A DNA stretch of 64,000 bases, taken from contig NZ_JAMXEX010000001.1 in NCBI RefSeq assembly GCF_025370775.1, positions 1-64,000 of the forward strand, given 5' to 3'. This DNA comes from Ancylothrix sp. D3o (GTDB taxonomy: Bacteria > Cyanobacteriota > Cyanobacteriia > Cyanobacteriales > Oscillatoriaceae). Of this stretch, positions 50,547 through 59,554 are shown one piece after another. Below the pieces are notes generated by a model. It saw only the letters and a program-made list of their open reading frames with translations, did not search any database and was not told the origin of the DNA. Every line of letters starts with the position of its first letter. The stretch's first letter is position 1. Both the position numbers and the translations under genes were made by a program.

Positions 50547-51882
50547 CGGGCATAATTGCTCCACACAAGTTAACTTTGCTTAGATCAGCGCCTTCTAAAT
50601 TAGCACCCTTGAGATTGGCTCCACTTAAATTCGCCCACTCCAAGATTGCCCCTTGCAAATTCGCATCTCTCAAGTCCGCATTAAACAAATTTGCTTCCCG
50701 TAAATTTGCTTCTTTCAGATTAACACCGGCCAAACTTGCATTACTCAGCCTAGCACGTTTCAGGCTAGATCCTTGCAAATTTGCACCCTCCAAATCAGCG
50801 CCGGTTAAATCCCTCTCTTCTACTTCTTTATTCACAATTTCCCAGACTAATCGCCACTTACTTTCTAATAAAACTTTCTCTCCTAATTTGGCATTTTTCA
50901 GATTAGCATTCTTTAAATTAGCACCTTCCAAATTGACATTTTTAAGTTCAGCACCGGCCAAATCTACCCCAGCCAAAGAAGCACCCCTCAAATCAGCATA
51001 AAGCAGACTCGCATTTGTCAAATTGCTACCGCTTAAATTCGCTCCCCGCAAGTCCACAATAAACAGGTAAGCTGATTCTAGTTTCACCCTTTGCAAATTT
51101 GCTTTTTGTAAATCCAAACTTTGTAAACTTGCCCCACTTAAATTTGCCCCCACCATTGTTTCACCGGCAGCACCTTTGTTGACAAGTTGCCACACCGGCT
51201 GACCTTTGCTATCGAGTTTTGTTGCATCGTCTATAGTCGTGCCTTTTAAATTTGTCCGAAATAAATTCGCTGCTTCTAAATTTGCACCTTTTAAATTCGA
51301 CCCTTCCAAACTTCCGCCTTCCAAGTTCGCACTTTTTAAAATTGCTTTTTCCAAATCGGCATTTTTTATTTGGGCATTTTTCAAATTTGCTTCCGACAAA
51401 TCCGCCTCTTTTAAATTGGCATTTTCTGGGTTCGCCCCTTCTAAAATTGCTTGCTTAAGAGTGGCTTTTTCCAAATTTGCATTGGTTAAATTGGCATTTG
51501 TCAACCCCGACTCATTCAGCTTGGCATTTTTCAAATTCGCCCGAAATAAATTTGCTCCTTTTAAATTTGCTCCTTCCAAATTTGCTCCTTCCAAATTTGC
51601 CCCTTCCAATTTGGCATCCCCCAAATCGGCATCAGTTAAATCTGCCCCTTTCAAATTTGCACCGCGAAGCTCAACACCGGCCAGCCTCGCCCCCCGTAAA
51701 TTACACTCGGCACACTGTCCTGTTTTTTCTAACTGTTCTAGTTGTCGCTGACTGGCAGCGCGTGTGGGTGTTGGCAAATACAAACATCCCAAAAATAGCA
51801 GAATTCCTAGCCAAATTTTGACCGGAAAACCGGCCTTTTTAACTAAATAATTTATCCCCCAAAAAATACCGATCATCATCAT
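50521..51882 (-). CDS. Secreted pentapeptide-repeat protein
   Basis: A 453-residue protein with an N-terminal signal peptide (about 15-42, VKIWLGILLFLGCLYLPTPT followed by RA-AS) and then long arrays of A(N/D)LxG pentapeptides (GANLKGADLTDADLGDAKLE). The arrays are interrupted at two places (about residues 205-235 and 320-345) by LVNKGAAGE- and IVNKEVEER-like loops, each preceded by a K-W/G-Q-x-VW segment. Pentapeptide repeats form a right-handed beta-helix. The export signal suggests the periplasm, lumen or outside. It is encoded 61 bp downstream of the Ig-like membrane protein in the injection-system run. Confidence 0.88.
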   Translation of the reverse strand: MMMIGIFWGINYLVKKAGFPVKIWLGILLFLGCLYLPTPTRAASQRQLEQLEKTGQCAECNLRGARLAGVELRGANLKGADLTDADLGDAKLEGANLEGANLEGANLKGANLFRANLKNAKLNESGLTNANLTNANLEKATLKQAILEGANPENANLKEADLSEANLKNAQIKNADLEKAILKSANLEGGSLEGSNLKGANLEAANLFRTNLKGTTIDDATKLDSKGQPVWQLVNKGAAGETMVGANLSGASLQSLDLQKANLQRVKLESAYLFIVDLRGANLSGSNLTNASLLYADLRGASLAGVDLAGAELKNVNLEGANLKNANLKNAKLGEKVLLESKWRLVWEIVNKEVEERDLTGADLEGANLQGSSLKRARLSNASLAGVNLKEANLREANLFNADLRDANLQGAILEWANLSGANLKGANLEGADLSKVNLCGAIMPDGKQQSCQ

Positions 51883-51943
51883 ATTATTTACCCTCCATCG
51901 CTTCTTTTTCTCCCCTTTTTTGGCATCAGCCCGGTTTAGAACA

Positions 51944-54900
51944 TCAATTCACTTGTGGCGATAATTCTGCCGGTTCGAGAGGCACATCTGGCGGTGGTTT
52001 AATCGCACCATCACCGGCACCGGCCCCATCAGCACCGGCACCGGCACCGGCCCCATCTTTCCCTGAAGCCGCCCCATCACCGCCGGCCCCATCTTTCCCT
52101 GAAGCCGCCCCATCTTTCCCTGAAGTAGCCCCATCTTTTGGTGGAGCCGGAGGAGGAGGTGGCGGTGGAGCCAATCTTTCAATAATCACCGATCTTTTAA
52201 TTTCTTTGCCCTCCTCATTTGTAACTTGAAGAGTCAGCGTTTCCGTCCCCGCTTCTGGACTGATTGGGTAAGCCACCTGCCCCTGTGCCAGCACACTACC
52301 AGGAGAGGGTACCAGTTCCACTTTTATATTTTTGCTGCCTTGAACTTGCCAAGAAAAAATAATAAAACGCTCCTTATTTGTTGCCAAATCAACAATATAT
52401 TTAGGCGGAGCCGGTTTGCCATTAATATTAAATTCCGTAATTTCTGTAACAACCGCAGCGGCGGTAACTTTGATTTTTTCTGTTTTTTGAGATTCTAATT
52501 TTTCGGGTAAATTTTGCTGTTGTATCACCGTTAGCTCAAAAATATACTCTCCGGCTTGAGTCGCGTTTGTTGGCACATTTTGGCACACTAAAGTTTCCGA
52601 TTCAACCTCCTGTGCGGAAGTTTCATTTGTGGCCGGTGGAACAACACAATAAGGTTGCAGTTCCGCCGGTGTACCATTACTAAAGTCATAGCGTTTTAAA
52701 GGGCTAATGACCGAGTTATCCGGGGCGCGACCAATCAAAGTTAATTCTTTAATTTGTTTGGGATTAGCAACTTTCCAATTTAAAAGCACAGAATTACTGC
52801 TTGTGGCCGGCGGTTGAGAGGCTGGATCACTAGGAGTAGCGGTGGAAGCTACTGCTTCTTGGTAAGCCGGTTGTGTAGAGGCAAATTCGAGAATTTTTGC
52901 CCCAGGAAGCGGTAAAATTTTTAGGGTATTAGTTTTAACTATTTCGGAAGGAACCCCACTGCTGGTTTTGGGAATAACCGCTAATTCAAACACATAATCA
53001 CCGGGGCTAGTTGCGCCCGTTGGAATTTTCTGGCAAAGCAAAACCGGCAACTCTCCTGTGACTTGGTTTGTAAGGCAATAGCCTTTAAGTTCTGGGGGGA
53101 TACCTTGACTGAAATCGTAGCGTTTTAAAGGGCTATTAACTGAGTTATCAGGAGCGCGACCAATCAAAGTTAATTCTTTAAGTTCCGAAACATTAATTAC
53201 TTTCCAATTAAGGAGAATGCTGCCGGTTTGTGGCGTTATATTAGGAGTTTGAGTATTAGGAAGAGAAGCAGTTAAGGATAAACCGGCCCCTAAACTTAAA
53301 GGCATAGATGTCAATGAAACTCCCCCTCCTTCTTTATACACTGGTTGGTCGGATGAAAATTCGACAATTTTGGGTAGCGGGGTAGCAGAAATTGTAATCG
53401 TATTTGTTTTCAGACTGAGTACCTGCGGCGAGTTATCTCTGGCAAAAAAAGGCCGTTGTGTTTGTTTAGGAGTAACCGTAAGCTCAAAAATATAATTGCC
53501 GGCAGCGCGAGCATCTGTCCAGACATTTTGACACAGCAAAACAGTCGTGCCGGTTTCTTTTTTTGTCTGGCAAAAATTTTGCAGAGACGGGGGAAAATTG
53601 GCGCTCAAATCATAATTAAAGGGGCCACTGATAACTTTTCCTTCGGGAGATAAACCGATAATTTTTAAAGATTGAATTTTATCTGGGTTAGCGATTTTCC
53701 AATTCAAGCGAATTCTGTCACCTACAAATTCTTGGTAAAAGCTGCGTTCAGGGGAAAAATCAAGTAGTTTTGGAGTTCTGGGGGGGCGAGTTAACAACCA
53801 AAAAATCAGAAAAATCACTGAGGCGATGCTGCCGGTGATGGCAAGAACAAGCAGCAAAAATTGCCACCAGGGGCGAGGTTCCCACATCAAAGATCCTTGA
53901 AACCGGTTTAGGGTTAGGGGTAATTGCTGTTTGTCTTCTAGCTCGATAATAAAGTTAAATAACTGCCCAGAAAATGGCCGCCATCTTTTAGTGGGTTTTA
54001 CTTGTAAACCTACTAGGGATTCTTGGGATAAACCTAGGTGGATATAATCAGGGGCAAAGGTATAAGAGCAGGTTTGTTCTTCCTCAGTGTTCTTGGCTTG
54101 CAGTTGGATAGAGCGGGGAGTATTTCCTAAGTTTTGAAAACGCAATTCATAGAGGCCGGGTTTATTTTTTACTTTGCCTTGGAGGGTGACTAATTCCACA
54201 TTTAGTAAATAGGTAGGCAAAATTTCTAGGTGAACAAGATCAAGCAGAATTAAATCGGGATGGTTGGTGGAGTGGAGGCGGACTGTGGGGGCATAAATTC
54301 CTGCTGGTGTATTTAGAGGCGGGTTAAACATCAGCAATATTTGGTTTTGTTCGCCTGGGTTGAGTTCCAGCGAGCCGGTTGAGGCAAAAAGTCCTTCTAG
54401 GGGCAAATTTTCTGGATAAATAACAGTTAACCAGCTATCAGGAACGTCCGAGCAGCTTAAATAAAATCGGTCAACGCGATCAGAACGGTTATGAACAAAT
54501 GCTTGTAATTGAAGTTGAGAACCTGGTTGCAAGCGAGCCGGTGCGACAGAATTTGTGGCCGGTTGTAGGCTAAAAGTTGGGTCTGTTGCGGTGCGCGTTT
54601 CTTCAATAAAAGGCATAACCACAACCCGACCCCTGCGATCAATAGGAGTATCTTCCGGGTAGTGTTTTGGGGCATCAATTTTGAGTAAATAATCGTAGGT
54701 GTCGCTTGGTGTTTCTAGGGGGACTTCAAATTGCAAAACTACTTCTGTACTTTGGTAGCGGTTTAACCCAACCCGTTCACCGGGCGACAAACACCACTGC
54801 GCCACCTCACAGCTTTCGTCAATAAAAATATCAATTAGGGCACTGCGGTCGCCTTGATTAGTAATAGTAATGCTAATTTCAAAAACGCTGCCGGCCATCA

Positions 54901-55021
54901 CATTTATGTCGCCAGAAGGGTTAAGAATTATCGCTAAAGGGTTCGCCAGAGTCCCCAAACGGTCGTTTTCTTGATAGCCATTGTGAGGAGATGCACTTAA
55001 ACTAAAATTTTGAACTGCCAT
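51944..55021 (-). CDS. Large single-pass membrane protein with Ig-like domains and proline/GKDGA tail
   Basis: A 1025-residue protein without signal peptide. Residues 30-375 form Ig/NEW3-like beta domains (ISITITNQGDRSALIDIFID; HNRSDRVDRFYLSCSDVPDS; FQNLGNTPRSIQLQAKN). One membrane helix follows (386-410, WQFLLLVLAITGSIASVIFL). Beyond it are three related about 130-residue beta repeats, each with a KELTLIGRAPDNSV- or KIIGLSPEGKVIS-like segment, an LLCQ/LVCQN cysteine and an AGDYVFEL-like end, then a fourth, divergent one. The C-terminus is low complexity: seven consecutive prolines, then GKDGA/GAG repeats. The N-terminal domain type recurs in the proteins at 55304 and 60973. Position in a contractile-injection locus suggests a membrane anchor or gate; that is inference. 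Confidence 0.82.
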   Translation of the reverse strand: MAVQNFSLSASPHNGYQENDRLGTLANPLAIILNPSGDINVMAGSVFEISITITNQGDRSALIDIFIDESCEVAQWCLSPGERVGLNRYQSTEVVLQFEVPLETPSDTYDYLLKIDAPKHYPEDTPIDRRGRVVVMPFIEETRTATDPTFSLQPATNSVAPARLQPGSQLQLQAFVHNRSDRVDRFYLSCSDVPDSWLTVIYPENLPLEGLFASTGSLELNPGEQNQILLMFNPPLNTPAGIYAPTVRLHSTNHPDLILLDLVHLEILPTYLLNVELVTLQGKVKNKPGLYELRFQNLGNTPRSIQLQAKNTEEEQTCSYTFAPDYIHLGLSQESLVGLQVKPTKRWRPFSGQLFNFIIELEDKQQLPLTLNRFQGSLMWEPRPWWQFLLLVLAITGSIASVIFLIFWLLTRPPRTPKLLDFSPERSFYQEFVGDRIRLNWKIANPDKIQSLKIIGLSPEGKVISGPFNYDLSANFPPSLQNFCQTKKETGTTVLLCQNVWTDARAAGNYIFELTVTPKQTQRPFFARDNSPQVLSLKTNTITISATPLPKIVEFSSDQPVYKEGGGVSLTSMPLSLGAGLSLTASLPNTQTPNITPQTGSILLNWKVINVSELKELTLIGRAPDNSVNSPLKRYDFSQGIPPELKGYCLTNQVTGELPVLLCQKIPTGATSPGDYVFELAVIPKTSSGVPSEIVKTNTLKILPLPGAKILEFASTQPAYQEAVASTATPSDPASQPPATSSNSVLLNWKVANPKQIKELTLIGRAPDNSVISPLKRYDFSNGTPAELQPYCVVPPATNETSAQEVESETLVCQNVPTNATQAGEYIFELTVIQQQNLPEKLESQKTEKIKVTAAAVVTEITEFNINGKPAPPKYIVDLATNKERFIIFSWQVQGSKNIKVELVPSPGSVLAQGQVAYPISPEAGTETLTLQVTNEEGKEIKRSVIIERLAPPPPPPPAPPKDGATSGKDGAASGKDGAGGDGAASGKDGAGAGAGADGAGAGDGAIKPPPDVPLEPAELSPQVN

Positions 55022-55303
55022 AATTAATAACTCTTTTTTTTTAAGTTTGTCATTAGTCCAAAGTATCCCCTTTTTGAGGGTGGTGTGAGGCGATTTTGGT
55101 TTTCATGTCATTTGACATTTGAAGGTTGGATTTTTTAGCAAAGTAGGGGCAGATTTTTGAATAATGTTGCTTAGGGGCATACATGGCGTAAACCATACCC
55201 TCCTCTACTAGCCCCCACCCCCAACTAAAACTAGAAATTAGGGTTTTTAAGTTGTAAAAAACAGCAAAACTTGGTAGGAGGTAAAAAATCAGTTTTGGCA
55301 ACG

Positions 55304-57514
55304 TTAAGGCCGGTCACAGCCCCCTTGTGAGATACGTTCGGACTTGTTTACGCGCACTTGAGTATCATCACTTCCACTGGCTATTAAAACATATTTTTTC
55401 GTAAGTCTGATATCGGTACTGTTAATTTTTTTGCCATCAAATGATTTGATGACTTCTTTGCTCTTGGGGCTGCTGAGCCGGCCATCAGAGCCTAAGTACC
55501 ACAGTAAAACCCGCCCGTCATCGCCACCACTAGCCAGATAACAACCGTTAGGGCTAAGAGCTACCGTTCGCACAGCTTGCCCACCGTGACCCCCAGACCA
55601 CTCATCGAGAGGTTTACATTTTGTTGGATTCGTAAAACATTTTTCCATATCCCATAAAGTAATGTAACCTTGGTTATCAGAAGTCACCATCAAATTAGGC
55701 TTTGATTCGGCAATATCAATGCTAAAAATGTAGTCATTTTGACTGCCTTGCCTGGGGTAAGGAATTGACTGTAATTTATCTTCTACCCAATTCCAAACCG
55801 CCAACTGATTATACCGGCCTCCTATCACCAGATTACTATCATCTTTTCCCGCCAATTTTAACGCATAAACCGCGAAACCCAGTTGTTTTTTCTTGGCCGG
55901 TTGCTTACTTGATACTTCCCCACGCTGTTCTGGAGTTTGGCGAATAATCGAACCCGAATCAGAAGGAGGAGGGGGAGAATCTTCTAAAAGTTTCCATTGC
56001 AAAACCATACCGCTGCCATGACCACTAAACAAAAAACGTGAGCCTTGGGTGAAATCTAAACTCATCACTCGGTCATCTTTCTCGTAGAAAAAAGATTGCT
56101 TAAATATGGCATCGTCTCCTAACAAATCCCATAAATAAATCGCCCCATTTTCTAAACCCCCTGCAACTTGATCATTATTAACAGGTTTGTGACGGATGAC
56201 TCGCACCGCTTTATCGACTTTTTCTATTACGCCAATTTCTGGGTTAATCAAGGAGGAAAAGAAGCCCTCAATCTTCCACCGCCTTGTGGTTTGATCGCTT
56301 GACGAACTAATCAGCGACCGTCCGAAGCCATTAAACTGCACCGAAGTAACAGCATCTTGATGCCCATACCTGGTATTGTCAGGGTTCAGCCAAGAAGCCC
56401 ACCAAGCCAGCCACAGGATGCCGAGCGTACCGAGGGCTAAAAACCAATTAGGCAGAACCGGCTTCACCTTTAATTCCAAAGTTTGGTTGCTATTGCGCGT
56501 TTCTACCCGCTGGTCTGACCAAACCGTTTGCACTTCCAGCAGTAGTTTTTGTTCTCTGGCCACCCAAGGCCGTCTTTTCTGAGCTTTTAATAACAACTCA
56601 CCAGTTTCGTCTGCTTCTAATTCTGCCGTGTTTTGCTCCAGTTCTAAATTGCATTTGTATTCCTCATCGGCCTCGATTTTCACACTTACCGACTGACGTA
56701 AATTGCTGGAATTTTTCAAAGAAATGAGATAAGTCACAGGGTCAGACCGCCAAAATGCCCAGGATGTTTTATTCGGGAGAGACTGTTTTTTAGGCTGACA
56801 AATTGTTTCCAGAAACCCAATTGCTCGCACTTCCAACCGGCCCGAAGTTTCAGAAGAGGGGCCGTTATTTTGACTTGCTTTAATTGTAAACAAATAAATT
56901 TGACTCACACTTTTATTGCTGGCCGCCGGCTGACAGACAAAGCTCGTTTGCACTCGTTTTCCGGCAGGAATTTGTAACGATTGCTCAATCCCACCCACAA
57001 GCCAAGCGGGATCTAAACCAACAAAGCTGAGAGTTACCAAAGCATTTAACTGGCTGGGGTTGTGCGCCACCACCGGCATCTCTACTTGATCCCCCGGATA
57101 AACATTAAATTCCCCCGTCGGCAAACTCAATTTCACAGCCGGCATAGTGTTGCCTTGCTCGACAACTACACGGATCGGAACTCGGTCTTCGTCGCGTAGT
57201 TCCATCGAAAAAACCCGCACCGTAACACTAAGTAAACCGACAAATCCCGGTATCGGCGTATCGATAATGCTGACATGAAAATCCGTTACATCACCGGTCG
57301 GTTTTTTGCTGCTAACGTTAGGAGAAATTTTGTACCAATCATGGGTTATATCTTCATCAGCACCGGCAGCCAATAGTTCTACTTGAAAGCTGGCAAACCC
57401 CGGACTGTCGTTAATCACATTTACATCAAAAGATGCTGGTACACCTCCAGGTTTCAACCTCACTTCTTTTGTCGAAACAGTAGTTAGAATTAAGTTTTCA
57501 GCCATTGCTTTCAT
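55304..57514 (-). CDS. Ig-like membrane protein with C-terminal WD40 repeats
   Basis: A 736-residue protein (ATG 57505 three codons in is an alternative start). Residues 10-350 are three Ig/NEW3-like beta domains (FDVNVINDSPGFASFQVELL; PGDQVEMPVVAHNPSQLNAL; YLISLKNSSNLRQSVSVKIE). One membrane helix follows (355-375, NWFLALGTLGILWLAWWASW), then WD40 repeats from 382 to the end (GHQDAVTSVQFNGFGRSLIS; GGHGGQAVRTVALSPNGCYL with ASGGDDGRVLLW; ASGSDDTQVRV). It shares the N-terminal architecture of the protein at 51944 but has a propeller in place of the beta repeats on the other side. It is probably co-transcribed with the injection-system genes. An anchoring or docking function is inferred. Confidence 0.83.
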   Translation of the reverse strand: MKAMAENLILTTVSTKEVRLKPGGVPASFDVNVINDSPGFASFQVELLAAGADEDITHDWYKISPNVSSKKPTGDVTDFHVSIIDTPIPGFVGLLSVTVRVFSMELRDEDRVPIRVVVEQGNTMPAVKLSLPTGEFNVYPGDQVEMPVVAHNPSQLNALVTLSFVGLDPAWLVGGIEQSLQIPAGKRVQTSFVCQPAASNKSVSQIYLFTIKASQNNGPSSETSGRLEVRAIGFLETICQPKKQSLPNKTSWAFWRSDPVTYLISLKNSSNLRQSVSVKIEADEEYKCNLELEQNTAELEADETGELLLKAQKRRPWVAREQKLLLEVQTVWSDQRVETRNSNQTLELKVKPVLPNWFLALGTLGILWLAWWASWLNPDNTRYGHQDAVTSVQFNGFGRSLISSSSDQTTRRWKIEGFFSSLINPEIGVIEKVDKAVRVIRHKPVNNDQVAGGLENGAIYLWDLLGDDAIFKQSFFYEKDDRVMSLDFTQGSRFLFSGHGSGMVLQWKLLEDSPPPPSDSGSIIRQTPEQRGEVSSKQPAKKKQLGFAVYALKLAGKDDSNLVIGGRYNQLAVWNWVEDKLQSIPYPRQGSQNDYIFSIDIAESKPNLMVTSDNQGYITLWDMEKCFTNPTKCKPLDEWSGGHGGQAVRTVALSPNGCYLASGGDDGRVLLWYLGSDGRLSSPKSKEVIKSFDGKKINSTDIRLTKKYVLIASGSDDTQVRVNKSERISQGGCDRP

Positions 57515-57613
57515 TTATTTTAACTAGGTAATCATTAATACTTTATTGGTTCTTTGCTTGAAAAAATAGCTAAAGCTTAACTACATACAAATTTTCATTT
57601 TTCTACCTCCTAA

Positions 57614-59437
57614 CTACAGGTTTAAAAAATCTTTCATCCGCTGCTGCATCCACCACAAAGGATTTTGATTAAAGCTGTCCTGAGAGTCTAAAAAACCGAC
57701 CTCTTCAAGCCACTGTTTCCGCCTCTCTAACTCTGATTGGTAATCCTTTAATTTGTAAGCAATTTCTCCAGCTAGTTCGGAATTTTCCTGCAAAAACACT
57801 TGGAATTTTTCGCGGCTGACAGCAAAAAGCAGTGTATCTTCAAAAGCCCTCAACGTTTCAGCCCAAGGAATCCCCAACAATAGAGACAAATCTCCAAAAA
57901 ATTCACCCACCGATTTTTTCCTTAAACTTTCGTTATTTTTTCCTTCATAAACCTCTACCGAACCTGACAAAATCATATAAAAAGTATCTCCGGGGTCATT
58001 TTCTCTAAACAAAAACTCTCCCACCGACAACGGTTTCTTAAAGCCGATGTCAATCAGTCTTTGGATTTGCAAATCTGTAAACCCTTCAAAGCAAGTCACT
58101 TTCCGTAAAAAAGCTGCCAAATTGACTGAATTTTTGCTGGCGACTTTGCTGCGTATTTGCTTAGAATACAAGAGCAACTGCTGCAAGTGGTGATCGTGTG
58201 TCGGAGATAGTCTGTTAGCTTTTTGTAACTTCTCGCTATCTTTACGCACCTGGGCGAGTTGTTGTTTCATACTTTCTTCTCGACCAACAATTGCTACAGC
58301 CATCTGCTGAAAAATTCGCGCTAGGTTTCCCAGTTCATCATTGCGTTTAGCAACCCTATCCAGCGAGTCGGGGTTAAAGCTTTCAGCCTCAATTTCCGCC
58401 ACCGCTCCTGAGAGGCGCAAAACCGGCACTAAAAGCCATCTCGAAATCAATACACCGGCAACCGTCGCCACCCCCACTGCTACCAAGCACATTAAAATTG
58501 TGTAGTTGGTGCTGGAGTGAATTTCTCCCATAAAATCTTCCTTGGGCACCACCACAACCACCAACCAATCTAAATTAAATGATTGCCCCCAAGGAATCAC
58601 CCTAACAAACCAATGAGGGCCAGGGCAACCAGCTTTATTGCGAAACTCTAATTGCTGGGATTTTTTAATATCTTTCAAATTGCCAACCCCTGCCAAACAA
58701 TTGAGCATTTCTTGAGTGGCCTTATTGTTTTGCTGAGAAGTTTCGACCAGCATTCCCGACCGTTCTACAATAAAACTAAACCCTGATTCACTAACTGTAA
58801 CTGTCTCAAGAAACGAGCGAATTTTTGACAGATTCACCTCTATCGCACCTACGCCCCTACGCTGATTGCTGCTGTCATATAAAGGCACGCTTAAAGTCAG
58901 CATTGGCTTTTGAGAGGTAGAGTCTCGCTGAATTTTCCATAGGGATTTATCGGCACTGACTGCTACTTTATACCAGCTTTCATTTTGGGGCTTAAAATCA
59001 GGATTGTTGGCATTTTCTACCCGCTCCCACTTCCCCTTTGAGCTTCTTTGAATACTGACAAATTCCCCCGTCTCACTGGCAAATTTAATTTGGCTCACCG
59101 ACTCCCAAATTGGCATCTGCATTAATTGGTTTGGGTTAGCGACTGTACTGGCCGGTTCATCCCTATTCGGGCCAGCCATCAACATCATTAAAGAACCCGC
59201 CCTATCGTCCAAACTCCCGGTTGCGGCGCTGAGGTTAAGGTGATAAATGCCGGTCAGCGCTTCAAAATAAGTATTGAGGCTATGTTCAATATGCTTACCG
59301 GCGACCTCCTGCATTTGTGCGGCCATATTGCTGATGACTCGCTCCCCATTTTGAAACGAAGTATAACCCATCAGCCCCACTGTGGCGGCGATTTGTAAGG
59401 CTAATGCTGTTGGTATCACTTGGCGAATGGAAACCAT
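57614..59437 (-). CDS. Cache-HAMP sensor with cyclic-nucleotide-binding-like domain
   Basis: A 607-residue membrane sensor. TM1 is about 9-27; residues 35-305 are an extracytoplasmic double-Cache domain (DPLMMLMAGPNRDE region, ESWYKVAVSADKSLWKIQRD); TM2 is 311-336, then HAMP (337-390), a coiled coil and a CNMP-binding domain (443-560; CFEGFTDLQIQRLIDIG, VGEFLFRENDPGDTFYMILS). In the phosphate-binding cassette, EFFGDLSLLLGIPWAETLRA (512-531), the usual Arg that holds the cyclic phosphate is Trp525 and the Glu is Asp, so classical cAMP binding is doubtful. There is no kinase or cyclase output. In an injection-system locus it may report outside conditions to the particle; this is inference. Confidence 0.87.
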   Translation of the reverse strand: MVSIRQVIPTALALQIAATVGLMGYTSFQNGERVISNMAAQMQEVAGKHIEHSLNTYFEALTGIYHLNLSAATGSLDDRAGSLMMLMAGPNRDEPASTVANPNQLMQMPIWESVSQIKFASETGEFVSIQRSSKGKWERVENANNPDFKPQNESWYKVAVSADKSLWKIQRDSTSQKPMLTLSVPLYDSSNQRRGVGAIEVNLSKIRSFLETVTVSESGFSFIVERSGMLVETSQQNNKATQEMLNCLAGVGNLKDIKKSQQLEFRNKAGCPGPHWFVRVIPWGQSFNLDWLVVVVVPKEDFMGEIHSSTNYTILMCLVAVGVATVAGVLISRWLLVPVLRLSGAVAEIEAESFNPDSLDRVAKRNDELGNLARIFQQMAVAIVGREESMKQQLAQVRKDSEKLQKANRLSPTHDHHLQQLLLYSKQIRSKVASKNSVNLAAFLRKVTCFEGFTDLQIQRLIDIGFKKPLSVGEFLFRENDPGDTFYMILSGSVEVYEGKNNESLRKKSVGEFFGDLSLLLGIPWAETLRAFEDTLLFAVSREKFQVFLQENSELAGEIAYKLKDYQSELERRKQWLEEVGFLDSQDSFNQNPLWWMQQRMKDFLNL

Positions 59438-59554
59438 TTTTTTTAACCGTTTATCAATTAAATGCGATTTTTTTTCTAGCTATAAGTAGGGGCCGGTTTA
59501 TAAGATGTTAGTTTGTCTAAAAAGATGGATAAACTCCCCGATGGCGCGTTTCGT

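Noticed and set aside
50576-51821. Plus-strand open frames opposite the pentapeptide gene
   Set aside because: Periodic pentapeptide DNA leaves other frames open; the predicted products are low complexity.
55053-55301. 82-codon minus-strand open frame between the two Ig-like membrane protein genes
   Set aside because: Composition and sequence look like chance translation, it has no family resemblance and no clear ribosome-binding site; the 280-bp spacer is otherwise featureless.
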